DNA of 64,000 nt, from NCBI GenBank assembly GCA_047936785.1, contig CP176394.1, one strand, 5' to 3'. This DNA comes from Acidaminobacterium chupaoyuni. GTDB taxonomy: Bacteria > Bacillota > Clostridia > Oscillospirales > Butyricicoccaceae. Of the stretch, positions 24,326 through 32,712 are shown one piece after another. The stretch's first letter is position 1, and each line of letters starts with the position of its first letter. Made by a program: the position numbers and the translations under genes. The notes beneath the pieces are model-generated. The model was not told the origin of the DNA, did no database searches, and saw only the letters and a list, made by a program, of their open reading frames with translations.

Positions 24326-25765
24326 TTAATAAGCGATGCCGAAGATCACCATATGCTTGGCGGGCTTGCCGCAGACGGGGCAGACATCGCTGATATGCTC
24401 CTGCTCGAAGGGCATGCAGCGGGAGGGCATGCCGGTTTCGGCCTTGATGACCTCTTCGCAATGCTCATCGCCGCACCACATGGCTTTCACAAAGCGGGGG
24501 CGGCCCACCAGAGCGGCCTTCATTTCTTCCAGCGTGGCGGCGGAAACGATGTTCTGATCTAAGTTGGCCTTGGCCTTGGCATAGATGGCGGCGGCGAACT
24601 CTTCCAGCATCTTGTTGACGGTTGCGGGCAGGTTTTCCAGCGAAGCCACGGTTTTTTCGCGGTTGTCGCGGCGAACCAGCACACAGCTGTTATTTTCAAT
24701 GTCGCGGGGGCCGATCTCTAAGCGAAGCGGCACGCCCTTCATTTCATATTCGGCGAATTTCCAGCCGGGGCTTTGGTCGCTGCCATCCACCTTCACGCGG
24801 ATGCCGGCCTGTTTCAAGGTCTGCGCCACTTCCTGCGCTTTTTCCAGAACGCCGCCCTTATGCATGGCGATAGGCACGATGACCACCTGAATGGGGGCGA
24901 TGGCGGGGGGCAGAACCAGACCTTCGTTATCGCCGTGGGTCATGATGATGCCGCCGATGAGGCGGGTGGAAATGCCCCAGGAGGTCTGATGGGGATAAGC
25001 CAGTTTGCCGTCGCGGCCCTGGAACTGCACGCCGAAGGCGCGGGAGAAGCCATCGCCGAAATAATGGGAAGTGCCGCTTTGCAGGGCTTTGCCGTCATGC
25101 ATCATGGCTTCGATGGTATAAGTGGCTTCGGCGCCGGCAAATTTTTCGCGATCGGTCTTGCGGCCCTTGATGACGGGCATGCAGAGATATTTTTCGGCTA
25201 GGGTGGCATAAGCCTCCAGCTGCTGCATGGTTTCCTGCTCGGCCTCGGCCTGTGTTTCATGGATGGTGTGGCCTTCCTGCCACCAGAATTCACGGGTGCG
25301 CAGGAAGGGGCGGGTGGTTTTTTCCCAGCGCACGACGCTGCACCACTGGTTATAAAGCTTGGGCAGATCGCGGTAGGATTGCACGATATGGGAAAAATGA
25401 TCGCAGAACAGGGTTTCGGAAGTGGGGCGCACGCAAAGGCGCTCTTCCAGCTTTTCGCCGCCGCCATAGGTGACCCACGCCACTTCGGGCGCAAAGCCTT
25501 CCACATGGTCTTTTTCTTTTTGCAGCAGCGATTCGGGGATGAACAGCGGCATCGCCACATTTTCATGCCCGGTCTCTTTGATCATTCCATCGAAAATATG
25601 CTGGATATTTTCCCAGATCGCCTGCGCATAGGGGCGCATGATCACGCAGCCGCGCATGCTGGAATAATCGATCAGCTCGGCTTTTTTCACGATGTCGGTA
25701 TACCACTGGGCAAAATCTTCATCCATGGGGGTGATCTCACGCACCAGCTTTTTGTCGTTGGCCAT
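24326..25765 (-). CDS. proS: Prolyl-tRNA synthetase, short eukaryote/archaea-like type without INS domain
   Basis: Charges tRNA(Pro). 479 residues. Class II motifs are visible: motif 2 around WCSVVRWEKTTRPFLRTREFWWQEGHT and motif 3 around QTSWGISTRLIGGIIMTHGD. An anticodon domain from IAPIQVVIVPI follows, then a C-terminal Zn-type domain with CGDEHCEE and CPVCGKP. The long INS editing domain of the E. coli type is absent between motifs 2 and 3. The protein ends in the typical IAY. A free-standing YbaK at 4.6 kb may supply Cys-tRNA(Pro) editing. Confidence 0.95.
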   Translation of the reverse strand: MANDKKLVREITPMDEDFAQWYTDIVKKAELIDYSSMRGCVIMRPYAQAIWENIQHIFDGMIKETGHENVAMPLFIPESLLQKEKDHVEGFAPEVAWVTYGGGEKLEERLCVRPTSETLFCDHFSHIVQSYRDLPKLYNQWCSVVRWEKTTRPFLRTREFWWQEGHTIHETQAEAEQETMQQLEAYATLAEKYLCMPVIKGRKTDREKFAGAEATYTIEAMMHDGKALQSGTSHYFGDGFSRAFGVQFQGRDGKLAYPHQTSWGISTRLIGGIIMTHGDNEGLVLPPAIAPIQVVIVPIAMHKGGVLEKAQEVAQTLKQAGIRVKVDGSDQSPGWKFAEYEMKGVPLRLEIGPRDIENNSCVLVRRDNREKTVASLENLPATVNKMLEEFAAAIYAKAKANLDQNIVSAATLEEMKAALVGRPRFVKAMWCGDEHCEEVIKAETGMPSRCMPFEQEHISDVCPVCGKPAKHMVIFGIAY

Positions 25766-25850
25766 TGTTTTCAGTCCTTCTATTTTATAAATTTGAATTT
25801 TCTGTCACAGCCGCCCCGGGCGGCGCGGAAACAAAAGGATACGCGAAATT

Positions 25851-25879
25851 AGTATATCAGTTTTTTTGCGGGGTGACAA
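25851..25879 (-). promoter_or_regulatory. Sigma-A promoter of proS
   Basis: TTGTCA and TATACT are 17 nt apart on the minus strand. The roughly 80-nt leader is too short for a T-box, unlike thrS. Confidence 0.7.
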
Positions 25880-26130
25880 GGCGTAAAACAGGCAAATCGG
25901 GCCTAAAAGCCTGACTTTGCGGCAGGATTTGATCATCCGGAAGAAAGCGGGGCCGTCAAAGAGCGGCGGCGGCCGCCCGGGCGGGCAAACGGAGGGAAAG
26001 AAAAATGAAAAAAGATGGCCGGCAGGCCCGCCGGCGGTTTGGCTGCCGGCCGGAAAAAAGCGGCGGCGCCGGGCAGGGGAAGAGACGGCAAAAATCGCTT
26101 CACGGCGCTGAAAATGCCGCCGATGAAACA
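25880..26130. other. GC-rich gap between thrS end and proS promoter
   Basis: I find no convincing gene. A 65-codon frame on plus at 26005 has a purine-rich site before its ATG, but its Arg/Gly/Lys composition looks random. A short GCCGGC-rich inverted repeat is present near 26020-26060. Confidence 0.4.
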
Positions 26131-26172
26131 GAAAAAGTGCCCTCTGCAAAATCTTGCGGAGGGCACCTGATT
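26131..26172. terminator. Terminator of thrS
   Basis: Arms 26137-26149 and 26154-26166 form a 13-bp stem with one wobble. On minus the tail is TTTTTC, 33 nt after the thrS stop. Confidence 0.85.
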
Positions 26173-26198
26173 TTTGAAAACGGGCGCGGGCGTGAAGC

Positions 26199-28148
26199 TT
26201 AGCGGGCTTTGGTATCCACTTCTTCGCGCAGGCGGGCGATGAATGCATCGGCCGACATGACTTCCGTTTCGCCGTTTTTGCGGTTGCGCACGGCGACTTC
26301 GCCGCTTTCCTGTTCTTTATCGCCGAGCACCAGCATATAAGGCACTTTTTGCAGCTGGGCTTCGCGGATCTTATAGCCGATCTTTTCGCTGCGGTCATCC
26401 AGCTCCACGCGGAAGCCGCGCTGCTGAAGCTGCTTCATGACAGAAACGGCATAATCGCGTGTGCGGTCGGTGATGGGCAGGATCTTCACCTGTGTGGGCG
26501 CAAGCCACGCGGGCAGCGCGCCGGCGAATTCTTCCAGCAGATAAGCCAGTGTGCGTTCATAGCAGCCCAAAGAAGTGCGGTGGATGATATAAGGCGTTTT
26601 CTTCTGGCCGTCGGCATCCACATATTCCATGCCGAACTGTTTGGCCAGCAGCATATCGATCTGGATGGTGACCAGGGTATCTTCCTTGCCGAAAACATTC
26701 TTATACTGGATATCCAGCTTGGGGCCATAGAAGGCGGCTTCATCCACGCCCACCTTATAGGGAACTTCCAGATCGTCGAGGATGGTTTTCATCACGCTCT
26801 GGGCTTCTTCCCACTGTTCGGCGGTGCCTTCATATTTATTGTTGAGGTTGGCGGGATCCCACTGGGAGAAGCGGAAGGTGCATTTATCCAGCAGGCCCAC
26901 GGTATCGAGCATATATTTCGTCAGATCGAGGCAGCCCTTGAACTCTTCTTCCAGCTGATCGGGGCGCAGCACCAGATGGCCTTCGGAAATGGTGAACTGG
27001 CGCACGCGGATGAGGCCGTGCATCTCGCCCGAAGATTCGTTGCGGAACAAGGTGGAGGTTTCACCCAGGCGCATGGGCAGATCGCGATAGGAACGGGCGC
27101 GGTTGAGATAGACCTGATATTGGAAGGGGCAGGTCATGGGGCGCAGGGCGAAGCATTCTTTGGTTTCATCGTGGGGGTCGCCCAAAACGAACATGCCGTC
27201 GAGATAATGATCCCAGTGGCCCGAGATCTTATAAAGCTCGCGCTTGGCCATGAAGGGTGTTTTCGTCAGCAGATAGCCGCGCTGCTGCTCGACATCTTCC
27301 ACCCAGCGCTGCAAAAGCTGCACCACGCGGGCGCCGTTGGGCAGCAGGATGGGCAGGCCCTGGCCGATGGTATCCACCGTTGTGAAATATTCCAGCTCGC
27401 GGCCGATCTTGTTGTGATCGCGCTTTTTGGCTTCTTCCACCGCGGCCAGATATTCTTCCAGCTCGGCGTTTTTCATGAAGGCTGTGCCATAAATGCGCTT
27501 GAGCATTTTTTTATCGGAATCGCCGCGCCAATAAGCGCCGGTGGAGCTTGTGAGCCGCAGCGCCTTGACTTTGCCTGTGGAAGGCAGGTGGGGGCCCGCG
27601 CAAAGATCGGTGAAATCGCCCTGGCGATAGAAGCTGATCTCGGCGCCTTCGGGCAGATTTTCCACCAGCTCCTGCTTATAGATCTCGCCCTGTTCTTTGA
27701 AATAGGCGATAGCTTCTTCGCGGTTCATGGTGAAACGCTCGATCTTGATGTTTTCTTTGACGATCTTCTTCATTTCGGCTTCGATCTTTTGCAGATCTTC
27801 GGCGGTGAAGGGGGCATCGATATCGAAATCATAATAGAAGCCGTTTTCGATGGCGGGGCCGATGGCCACCAGCACATGGGGATACAGGCGCTTGACGGCC
27901 TGGGCAAGGATGTGGGAAGCGGTGTGGCGCAAAGTCCAGCGGCCCATCTCATCCTGGAAAGTGAGGATGCTCAAAGAGCAGTCTTCGTTGATCGGGGTCA
28001 TCAGGTCGCGGGTCTCGCCGTTGATCTCGCAGGCCAGCGCATTGCGCGCCAGACCTTCCGAAATTTTCTGCGCGGCATCCAGCGCCGTGGAACCCTGTTC
28101 CATTTCCAGCACGGAGCCGTCTTTCAATGTGATTTTCACCATATTCAA
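26199..28148 (-). CDS. thrS: Threonyl-tRNA synthetase
   Basis: Charges tRNA(Thr); 649 residues, full length. An N-terminal TGS domain (about 1-62) is followed by the editing domain with HTASHILAQAVKRLYP. The catalytic core carries RPMTCPFQYQVY and the motif 2 region RLGETSTLFRNESSGEMHGLIRVRQFT. The motif 3 region is PYIIHRTSLGCYERTLAYLLE, and an anticodon-binding domain lies at the C-terminus. It sits behind a T-box leader, so expression should rise when uncharged tRNA(Thr) accumulates. It is monocistronic, with its own promoter and terminator. Confidence 0.97.
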   Translation of the reverse strand: MNMVKITLKDGSVLEMEQGSTALDAAQKISEGLARNALACEINGETRDLMTPINEDCSLSILTFQDEMGRWTLRHTASHILAQAVKRLYPHVLVAIGPAIENGFYYDFDIDAPFTAEDLQKIEAEMKKIVKENIKIERFTMNREEAIAYFKEQGEIYKQELVENLPEGAEISFYRQGDFTDLCAGPHLPSTGKVKALRLTSSTGAYWRGDSDKKMLKRIYGTAFMKNAELEEYLAAVEEAKKRDHNKIGRELEYFTTVDTIGQGLPILLPNGARVVQLLQRWVEDVEQQRGYLLTKTPFMAKRELYKISGHWDHYLDGMFVLGDPHDETKECFALRPMTCPFQYQVYLNRARSYRDLPMRLGETSTLFRNESSGEMHGLIRVRQFTISEGHLVLRPDQLEEEFKGCLDLTKYMLDTVGLLDKCTFRFSQWDPANLNNKYEGTAEQWEEAQSVMKTILDDLEVPYKVGVDEAAFYGPKLDIQYKNVFGKEDTLVTIQIDMLLAKQFGMEYVDADGQKKTPYIIHRTSLGCYERTLAYLLEEFAGALPAWLAPTQVKILPITDRTRDYAVSVMKQLQQRGFRVELDDRSEKIGYKIREAQLQKVPYMLVLGDKEQESGEVAVRNRKNGETEVMSADAFIARLREEVDTKAR

Positions 28149-28184
28149 TACACCTCTCTATCGGTATTATTTTGGCGGATAAAA

Positions 28185-28440
28185 ATAAAAAAACCGTCTC
28201 TGATAAAAAATCAGAGACGGTGAATTACCGCGGTTCCACTCTGCTTGCGGGCAAAAACCCGCCGCTTGAGGCCCTTTAACGGGGGCAAAACGCCTTGACC
28301 TGGGCAGAAACCAAAGGGGCTGCCTCGGAAAAGGCCCTCACAGGCGGTATGGAAAACGAACAACGCAAAGAGGCTTTCAGCCGATGACCTCTTTTCTCTG
28401 GGCGTTGGGAAAACATTTTCCCTCCTGATCACAGGGATGC
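28185..28440 (-). promoter_or_regulatory. T-box leader of thrS
   Basis: The minus-strand leader contains the T-box sequence AGTGGAACCGCGG (28228-28240 and flank). It is followed by a terminator stem with arms 28194-28204 and 28210-28220 and a run of seven T. Upstream, the Stem I features CAGAGA and GGTCATCGGCTGAAAGCC are recognisable. An ACC triplet at 28346-28348 is a plausible threonine specifier, but I could not fold Stem I to prove it. Confidence 0.93.
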
Positions 28441-28456
28441 TATCGATATTGTATTC

Positions 28457-28485
28457 ACTATAGCACCGCGCAAAACCCTTGTCAA
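28457..28485 (-). promoter_or_regulatory. Sigma-A promoter of thrS
   Basis: A perfect TTGACA and TATAGT are 17 nt apart on minus, just upstream of the T-box leader. Confidence 0.85.
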
Positions 28486-28756
28486 GGGTTTTTGACGGCT
28501 AAAAAATGGCGGGGTTACCGGCGTTTCTCAAATTTCGGCGCATGCGCTGCTTGGCAGAGAGTGCGCGCCCCAAACGATCTTTTAAAGCCGGGCAAAACGG
28601 GCGGTCTGCCTGCCGCCGCCGAAGCCGCGGGCAAAAAGAAAAAAGAAAAATTGCAAAAAAAGACACCTTATTATATAATATATAGGCGGCGCGGCGGCAA
28701 AACACGGCCACGACCGAAAAAAACAAAAAAACTTCTGAAAAAATCAAGAAAAACAC
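28486..28756. other. Spacer between the divergent thrS and rpsJ promoters
   Basis: About 270 nt with no convincing gene. It becomes A-rich toward the ribosomal promoter (28640-28750), which may act as an UP-like element or bent DNA upstream of a strong promoter. Confidence 0.4.
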
Positions 28757-28785
28757 TTGACACCTTGCCTGCAATAAGATATTCT
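28757..28785 (+). promoter_or_regulatory. Sigma-A promoter of the ribosomal supercluster
   Basis: A perfect TTGACA and TATTCT are 17 nt apart with A-rich sequence upstream. It is about 345 nt before rpsJ. No other consensus promoter is evident until rplQ, so it may drive most of the cluster. Confidence 0.75.
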
Positions 28786-28792
28786 ATAGAAG

Positions 28793-29114
28793 CGCCTATA
28801 GGAGAATTATGCCCTAAGGCGTGAACATATTGCGATGAAGCCGGAGATTGCTGCGAAAGCAGGTAACTTTGGTGGAGTATGTCCGACAATCGGGCGGCTG
28901 GGAACGAAGCAGCACGCGCATTTCCATGATGCCGGCGGAACTCTCTGCAGATGCAGAAAAGCCGCGGTAGGAAACCAACGGGTGCAGATGATGCCGGAAG
29001 ATTGCGCAAAAGCGAGCCGGCTTATTTCATGCCCAAAGCGCGATACGCGCGGCGGCGTTGCAAAATTTCCTGCCGAACGCGGTCAAAGAAAACAAAATTG
29101 ATTACGTTCGAATC
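28793..29114 (+). promoter_or_regulatory. Long 5' leader of the S10 operon, possible ribosomal-protein control element
   Basis: About 320 nt of untranslated leader. It opens with an inverted repeat, CGCCT near 28793 pairing AGGCG near 28820, with extra inner pairs. More GC-rich inverted repeats follow. No good start with a ribosome site opens a credible protein. S10 leaders are known autoregulatory targets of L4 in other bacteria; that role here is inference. Confidence 0.4.
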
Positions 29115-29129
29115 AAGGAGGAAACCACA

Positions 29130-29441
29130 GTGGCAAACACAGAGAGAATCAGAATCCGCCTCAAGGCCTATGATCATCAGGTGATCGACCAGGCCGCTGA
29201 GAAAATCGTTGAAACAGCGAAGCGCACGGGTGTTGAGGTTTCAGGCCCCATCCCCCTGCCCACCGAAAAAGAGATCGTAACGATCCTGCGCGCCGTTCAT
29301 AAATATAAGGACAGCCGCGAACAGTTCGAGCGCCGCACCCACAAGCGCCTCATCGACATCTGCAAGCCCAACCAGAAGACCATGGAAGCTTTGACAAACC
29401 TTGATCTTCCCGCCGGCGTGGATATCGAGATCAAGCTGTAA
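29130..29441 (+). CDS. rpsJ: Ribosomal protein uS10
   Basis: S10 of the 30S head, also NusE in antitermination complexes. 103 residues, the same length as in E. coli. Recognised by RIRLKAYDHQVIDQAAEKIVETAKRTG and the loop GPIPLPTEKE. It starts with GTG, 8 nt after AAGGAGG. First gene of the supercluster; a 103-nt gap with a small GC hairpin separates it from rplC. Confidence 0.97.
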   Translation: MANTERIRIRLKAYDHQVIDQAAEKIVETAKRTGVEVSGPIPLPTEKEIVTILRAVHKYKDSREQFERRTHKRLIDICKPNQKTMEALTNLDLPAGVDIEIKL

Positions 29442-29544
29442 ACAACACACGAAAACCCACAGCCCGCACTTGTCTTGCGCAGAGCGGGCGGGTCATGTTA
29501 AGGGGCAAAGCCCTTTAACCAATAGCCTTTAAGGAGGAAATAAA

Positions 29545-30177
29545 ATGCAGAAAGCCATCATTGGCAAGAAGGTCGGCATGACGCAGATCTTTGACGAAAC
29601 AGGCAAAGTCATCCCTGTTACCGTCATCGAGGCCGGCCCCTGCACCGTTGTGCAGAAGAAAACTGCGGAAAAAGAAGGCTTTGATTCCATTCAGCTCGGC
29701 TATGCCGACATCGCTGAAAAGAAGCTGAGCAAGCCCGAAGCCGGCCATCTGAAAAAAGCCGGTGTGAGCATGAAGAAATATCTGAAGGAATTCCGCCTTG
29801 ACGATATCTCCGCTTACAATGTGGGCGACACCGTCTATGCCGATGTGTTCGCCGAAGGCGACAAGGTCGATGTGACCGGCATCAGCAAGGGCAAAGGATA
29901 CGCGGGCATCATCAAGCGCTGGAACGCCCATTCGCAGGAACATACCCACGGCGTGGGCCCTGTTCACCGCAGCGTTGGTTCCATGGGCGCTAACACAGAC
30001 CCTTCGAGAGTTATGCCCGGCAAGAAAATGGCAGGCCATCTGGGTTGCGAACAGGTCACCATTCAGAACCTCGATATCGCGAAAGTTGATAAAGAGCTGA
30101 ATCTGATCGCTATCCGCGGCGCTGTCCCCGGACCCAAGGGCGGCATCGTGTTCATTAAAAACACGGTCAAAGCTTAA
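29545..30177 (+). CDS. rplC: Ribosomal protein uL3
   Basis: Early-assembly 50S protein whose internal loop approaches the peptidyl-transferase centre. 210 residues. The start GKKVGMTQIFDE and the loop NTDPSRVMPGKKMAGHLG are diagnostic. AAGGAGG precedes the ATG closely, and rplD follows after 24 nt. Confidence 0.97.
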   Translation: MQKAIIGKKVGMTQIFDETGKVIPVTVIEAGPCTVVQKKTAEKEGFDSIQLGYADIAEKKLSKPEAGHLKKAGVSMKKYLKEFRLDDISAYNVGDTVYADVFAEGDKVDVTGISKGKGYAGIIKRWNAHSQEHTHGVGPVHRSVGSMGANTDPSRVMPGKKMAGHLGCEQVTIQNLDIAKVDKELNLIAIRGAVPGPKGGIVFIKNTVKA

Positions 30178-30201
30178 GGGCCGAGGGAAGGAGGATAAAT
30201 C

Positions 30202-30825
30202 ATGCCTAAGACGAATGTTTATGATATGACCGGTAAGGTCGTCGGCGAGATCGAGCTTTGCGACGCTGTGTTCGGCATCGAACCCAATACCGTTGTGATG
30301 CACGAAGCCGTGAAGAATTACCTCGCCAACCAAAGACAGGGCACACAAAGCACGCTGACCCGTGCCGAAGTGAGCGGCGGCGGCCGCAAACCCTGGCGCC
30401 AGAAGGGCACAGGCCGTGCTCGTCAGGGCTCGACAAGAGCTCCCCAGTGGATCCACGGCGGTATCGCCCTGGGCCCCAAGCCCCGCGATTACAGCTATCG
30501 CATCAACAAGAAATCCAAGCAGCTGGCCATCAAGAGCGCGCTTTCCGCTAAAGCGGCAGCAGGCGCCATCGTGGTGATCGACAACCTGGATATGACAGAA
30601 GTGAAAACAAAATCGTTCGTGAACTTCCTCAGCGCGGTGGAAGCCACCAAGAAAGCCTTGGTTGTGATGCCCGAAGTTCGCAAAAATGTCGTTCTTTCCG
30701 CCCGCAACATCCCCGGCGTAAGAACCACCATCTCTTCTGTTATCAGCGTTTACGATATCCTGCGCGCCGATAAGTTCATTATCGACAAAGCGGCTGTCGC
30801 AAAAATCGAGGAGGTGTACGCATAA
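30202..30825 (+). CDS. rplD: Ribosomal protein uL4
   Basis: L4 lines the exit-tunnel constriction and autoregulates S10 operons in several bacteria. 207 residues. The long tunnel loop, with GGGRKPWRQKGTGRARQG and APQWIHGG, spans about residues 53-80. Its TAA shares a base with the ATG of rplW, so the two are coupled. Confidence 0.97.
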   Translation: MPKTNVYDMTGKVVGEIELCDAVFGIEPNTVVMHEAVKNYLANQRQGTQSTLTRAEVSGGGRKPWRQKGTGRARQGSTRAPQWIHGGIALGPKPRDYSYRINKKSKQLAIKSALSAKAAAGAIVVIDNLDMTEVKTKSFVNFLSAVEATKKALVVMPEVRKNVVLSARNIPGVRTTISSVISVYDILRADKFIIDKAAVAKIEEVYA

Positions 30826-31118
30826 TGAAAACTGCATACGATGTGATCCTCAGACCCATCATCACAGAAAAATCCATGATGGGTGTTGCCGATAAAAAAT
30901 ATGTTTTCGAAGTGGCAAGAAACAGCAATAAGGTTGAAATCCGCAAGGCTGTGGAAGAGATCTTCAAAGTCAAAGTCCAGAGCGTGAACACCATCAATGT
31001 GCTGGGCAAAGAAAAAAGACAGGGCGTTCATACCGGCTACACCGCGAAAAGAAAAAAGGCCATTGTGCGTCTGACCGAAGATTCCAAGAACATCGAAATC
31101 TTCGAGGGCATGTTCTAA
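30825..31118 (+). CDS. rplW: Ribosomal protein uL23
   Basis: L23 sits at the tunnel exit and binds trigger factor and SRP. 97 residues, with YDVILRPIITEKSM at the N-terminus and VNTINVLGKEKR in the middle. It overlaps rplD by one base. A 90-nt gap holding a GCCGCG-AAAA-CGCGGC hairpin separates it from rplB. Confidence 0.96.
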   Translation: MKTAYDVILRPIITEKSMMGVADKKYVFEVARNSNKVEIRKAVEEIFKVKVQSVNTINVLGKEKRQGVHTGYTAKRKKAIVRLTEDSKNIEIFEGMF

Positions 31119-31208
31119 ACCGTGAACAAGCCTGAGGCTGAAAAGCCCAAATGAAGGTATGCCGCGAAAACGCGGCGCAAAACAAACGACAATAAGGAGT
31201 GAAACACA

Positions 31209-32042
31209 GTGGCTATTAAAACCTTCAACCCGACGACGGCTTCCAGAAGAAACATGACCGTCATCGATTATTCGGGTCTGAGCAAGGTTAAGCCGGAAAA
31301 AAGTCTTCTGGAATCCCTGAAGAAAAATTCCGGGCGTAACAGCTATGGCAGAATCACCGTTCGTCACCGTGGCGGCGGAAACAAGAAAAAATACAGAGTG
31401 ATCGACTTCAAGCGCGACAAGATGGACATGGCGGCCAAAGTCGTTACCATTGAGTATGACCCCAACCGCAGCGCCAACATCGCATTGCTTGAATATGAAG
31501 ATAAAGAACTGCGCTACATCATCGCCCCCAACGGCCTGAATGTCGGCGACACCCTTTATTCTTCCGCAGCCGCCGATATCAAACCCGGCAACTGCTTGCC
31601 CATCGCCAACATCCCCCTCGGCACTTTCATCCATAACATCGAGCTGTATCCCGGCAAGGGCGCCCAGCTGGTTCGCGCCGCTGGCGGCGCAGCTCAGCTG
31701 ATGGCAAAAGAAGGCACAGCCGCTCAGGTTCGCCTGCCTTCCGGCGAAGTTCGCTACATCCGCATGGATTGCAAAGCCACCATCGGCCAGGTTGGCAACA
31801 TCGATTACGAAAATGTGCAGATCGGCAAGGCCGGCAGAACCCGCCATAAGGGTTTCCGCCCCACCGTTCGCGGCTCGGTTATGAACCCCTGTGACCACCC
31901 CCATGGCGGTGGTGAAGGCAAGAGCCCCATCGGCCGTCCTTCCCCTGTAACACCCTGGGGCAAACCCACCATGGGTTACAAGACCAGAAAGACCAAGAAC
32001 CGCACCGATAAGCAAATCGTAAAACGCCGTAACGGCAAATAA
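31209..32042 (+). CDS. rplB: Ribosomal protein uL2
   Basis: Core 50S protein needed for subunit joining and peptidyl transfer. 277 residues starting at GTG after AAGGAG. The C-terminal signature CDHPHGGGEGKSPIGRPSPV contains the histidine implicated in activity, and the SH3-like part carries RIDFKRDKMDMAAKV-type sequence. It is followed after 18 nt by rpsS. Confidence 0.97.
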   Translation: MAIKTFNPTTASRRNMTVIDYSGLSKVKPEKSLLESLKKNSGRNSYGRITVRHRGGGNKKKYRVIDFKRDKMDMAAKVVTIEYDPNRSANIALLEYEDKELRYIIAPNGLNVGDTLYSSAAADIKPGNCLPIANIPLGTFIHNIELYPGKGAQLVRAAGGAAQLMAKEGTAAQVRLPSGEVRYIRMDCKATIGQVGNIDYENVQIGKAGRTRHKGFRPTVRGSVMNPCDHPHGGGEGKSPIGRPSPVTPWGKPTMGYKTRKTKNRTDKQIVKRRNGK

Positions 32043-32060
32043 TGAAAGGAGACACAACTC

Positions 32061-32342
32061 ATGGGCAGAAGCGTTAAGAAGGGCCCCTTTGTGGCTCCCG
32101 AGCTGATCAAAAGGGTCAATGAATTGAACAAAACCGGCGAAAAAAGAGTGCTGAAGACATGGTCGAGAGCCTCGACTATCTTCCCCCAGTTCGTCGGACA
32201 CACCTTTGCCGTGCATGACGGCAAGAAGCATGTTCCTGTGTATGTCACAGAAGACATGGTCGGCCACAAGCTTGGCGAATTCGCTCCCACGCGCACCTAT
32301 CGCGGCCACGCGGGCAGCAAATCGTCCAACAACGGCAAATAA
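32061..32342 (+). CDS. rpsS: Ribosomal protein uS19
   Basis: 30S head protein that contacts the 50S through bridges with L5. 93 residues. SVKKGPFV at the start and KTWSRASTIFPQFVGHTFAVHDGKKHVPV are typical. AAAGGAG precedes the ATG. Confidence 0.97.
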   Translation: MGRSVKKGPFVAPELIKRVNELNKTGEKRVLKTWSRASTIFPQFVGHTFAVHDGKKHVPVYVTEDMVGHKLGEFAPTRTYRGHAGSKSSNNGK

Positions 32343-32360
32343 GCCTAGGAGGAAAGATTG

Positions 32361-32696
32361 ATGGAAGCAAAAGCTTATTTAAAGCATGTTCGCATCTCTC
32401 CCCGTAAGGTGCAGATCGTTTGCGATCTGATCCGGGGCAAAGATGTTGGCACAGCCGCTGCTATTCTGATGCATACTCCGAAGGCAGCAAGCGAACCGAT
32501 GCTGAAGCTGCTTAAGAGCGCAGCAGCGAACGCAGAAAACAACCACGGCATGAACACCGACAAGCTGTATGTGGCGCAGGTGTTCGCCTGTTCCGGCCCT
32601 GTGATGAAGAGAGTTCGTCCCCGTGCCCAGGGCAGAGCGTTCAGAATCCTTAAAAGAACATCGCACATCACGATCGTTCTGAAAGAAAAAGAATAA
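32361..32696 (+). CDS. rplV: Ribosomal protein uL22
   Basis: L22 forms the tunnel constriction opposite L4; its beta-hairpin is seen near RVRPRAQGRAFRILKRTSHI. 111 residues. A TTG at 32358 also opens the frame, but ATG 32361 is 8 nt from AGGAGG and is preferred. Confidence 0.96.
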   Translation: MEAKAYLKHVRISPRKVQIVCDLIRGKDVGTAAAILMHTPKAASEPMLKLLKSAAANAENNHGMNTDKLYVAQVFACSGPVMKRVRPRAQGRAFRILKRTSHITIVLKEKE

Positions 32697-32712
32697 GGGC
32701 AGGAGGTAAGTT

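Noticed and set aside
25766..25850. T-box before proS
   Set aside because: The leader from the consensus promoter is only about 80 nt and lacks the T-box sequence and terminator pair.
26005..26202. Small plus-strand frame preceded by GGAGG
   Set aside because: The translation is random-looking Arg/Gly/Lys-rich, runs into the thrS terminator and has no promoter. I treat it as chance.
28211..28432. 73-codon frame upstream of thrS
   Set aside because: It lies entirely within the T-box leader, whose RNA features explain the sequence.
28835..29101. 88-codon frame before rpsJ
   Set aside because: No ribosome site and an unlikely composition; it sits in the S10 leader.
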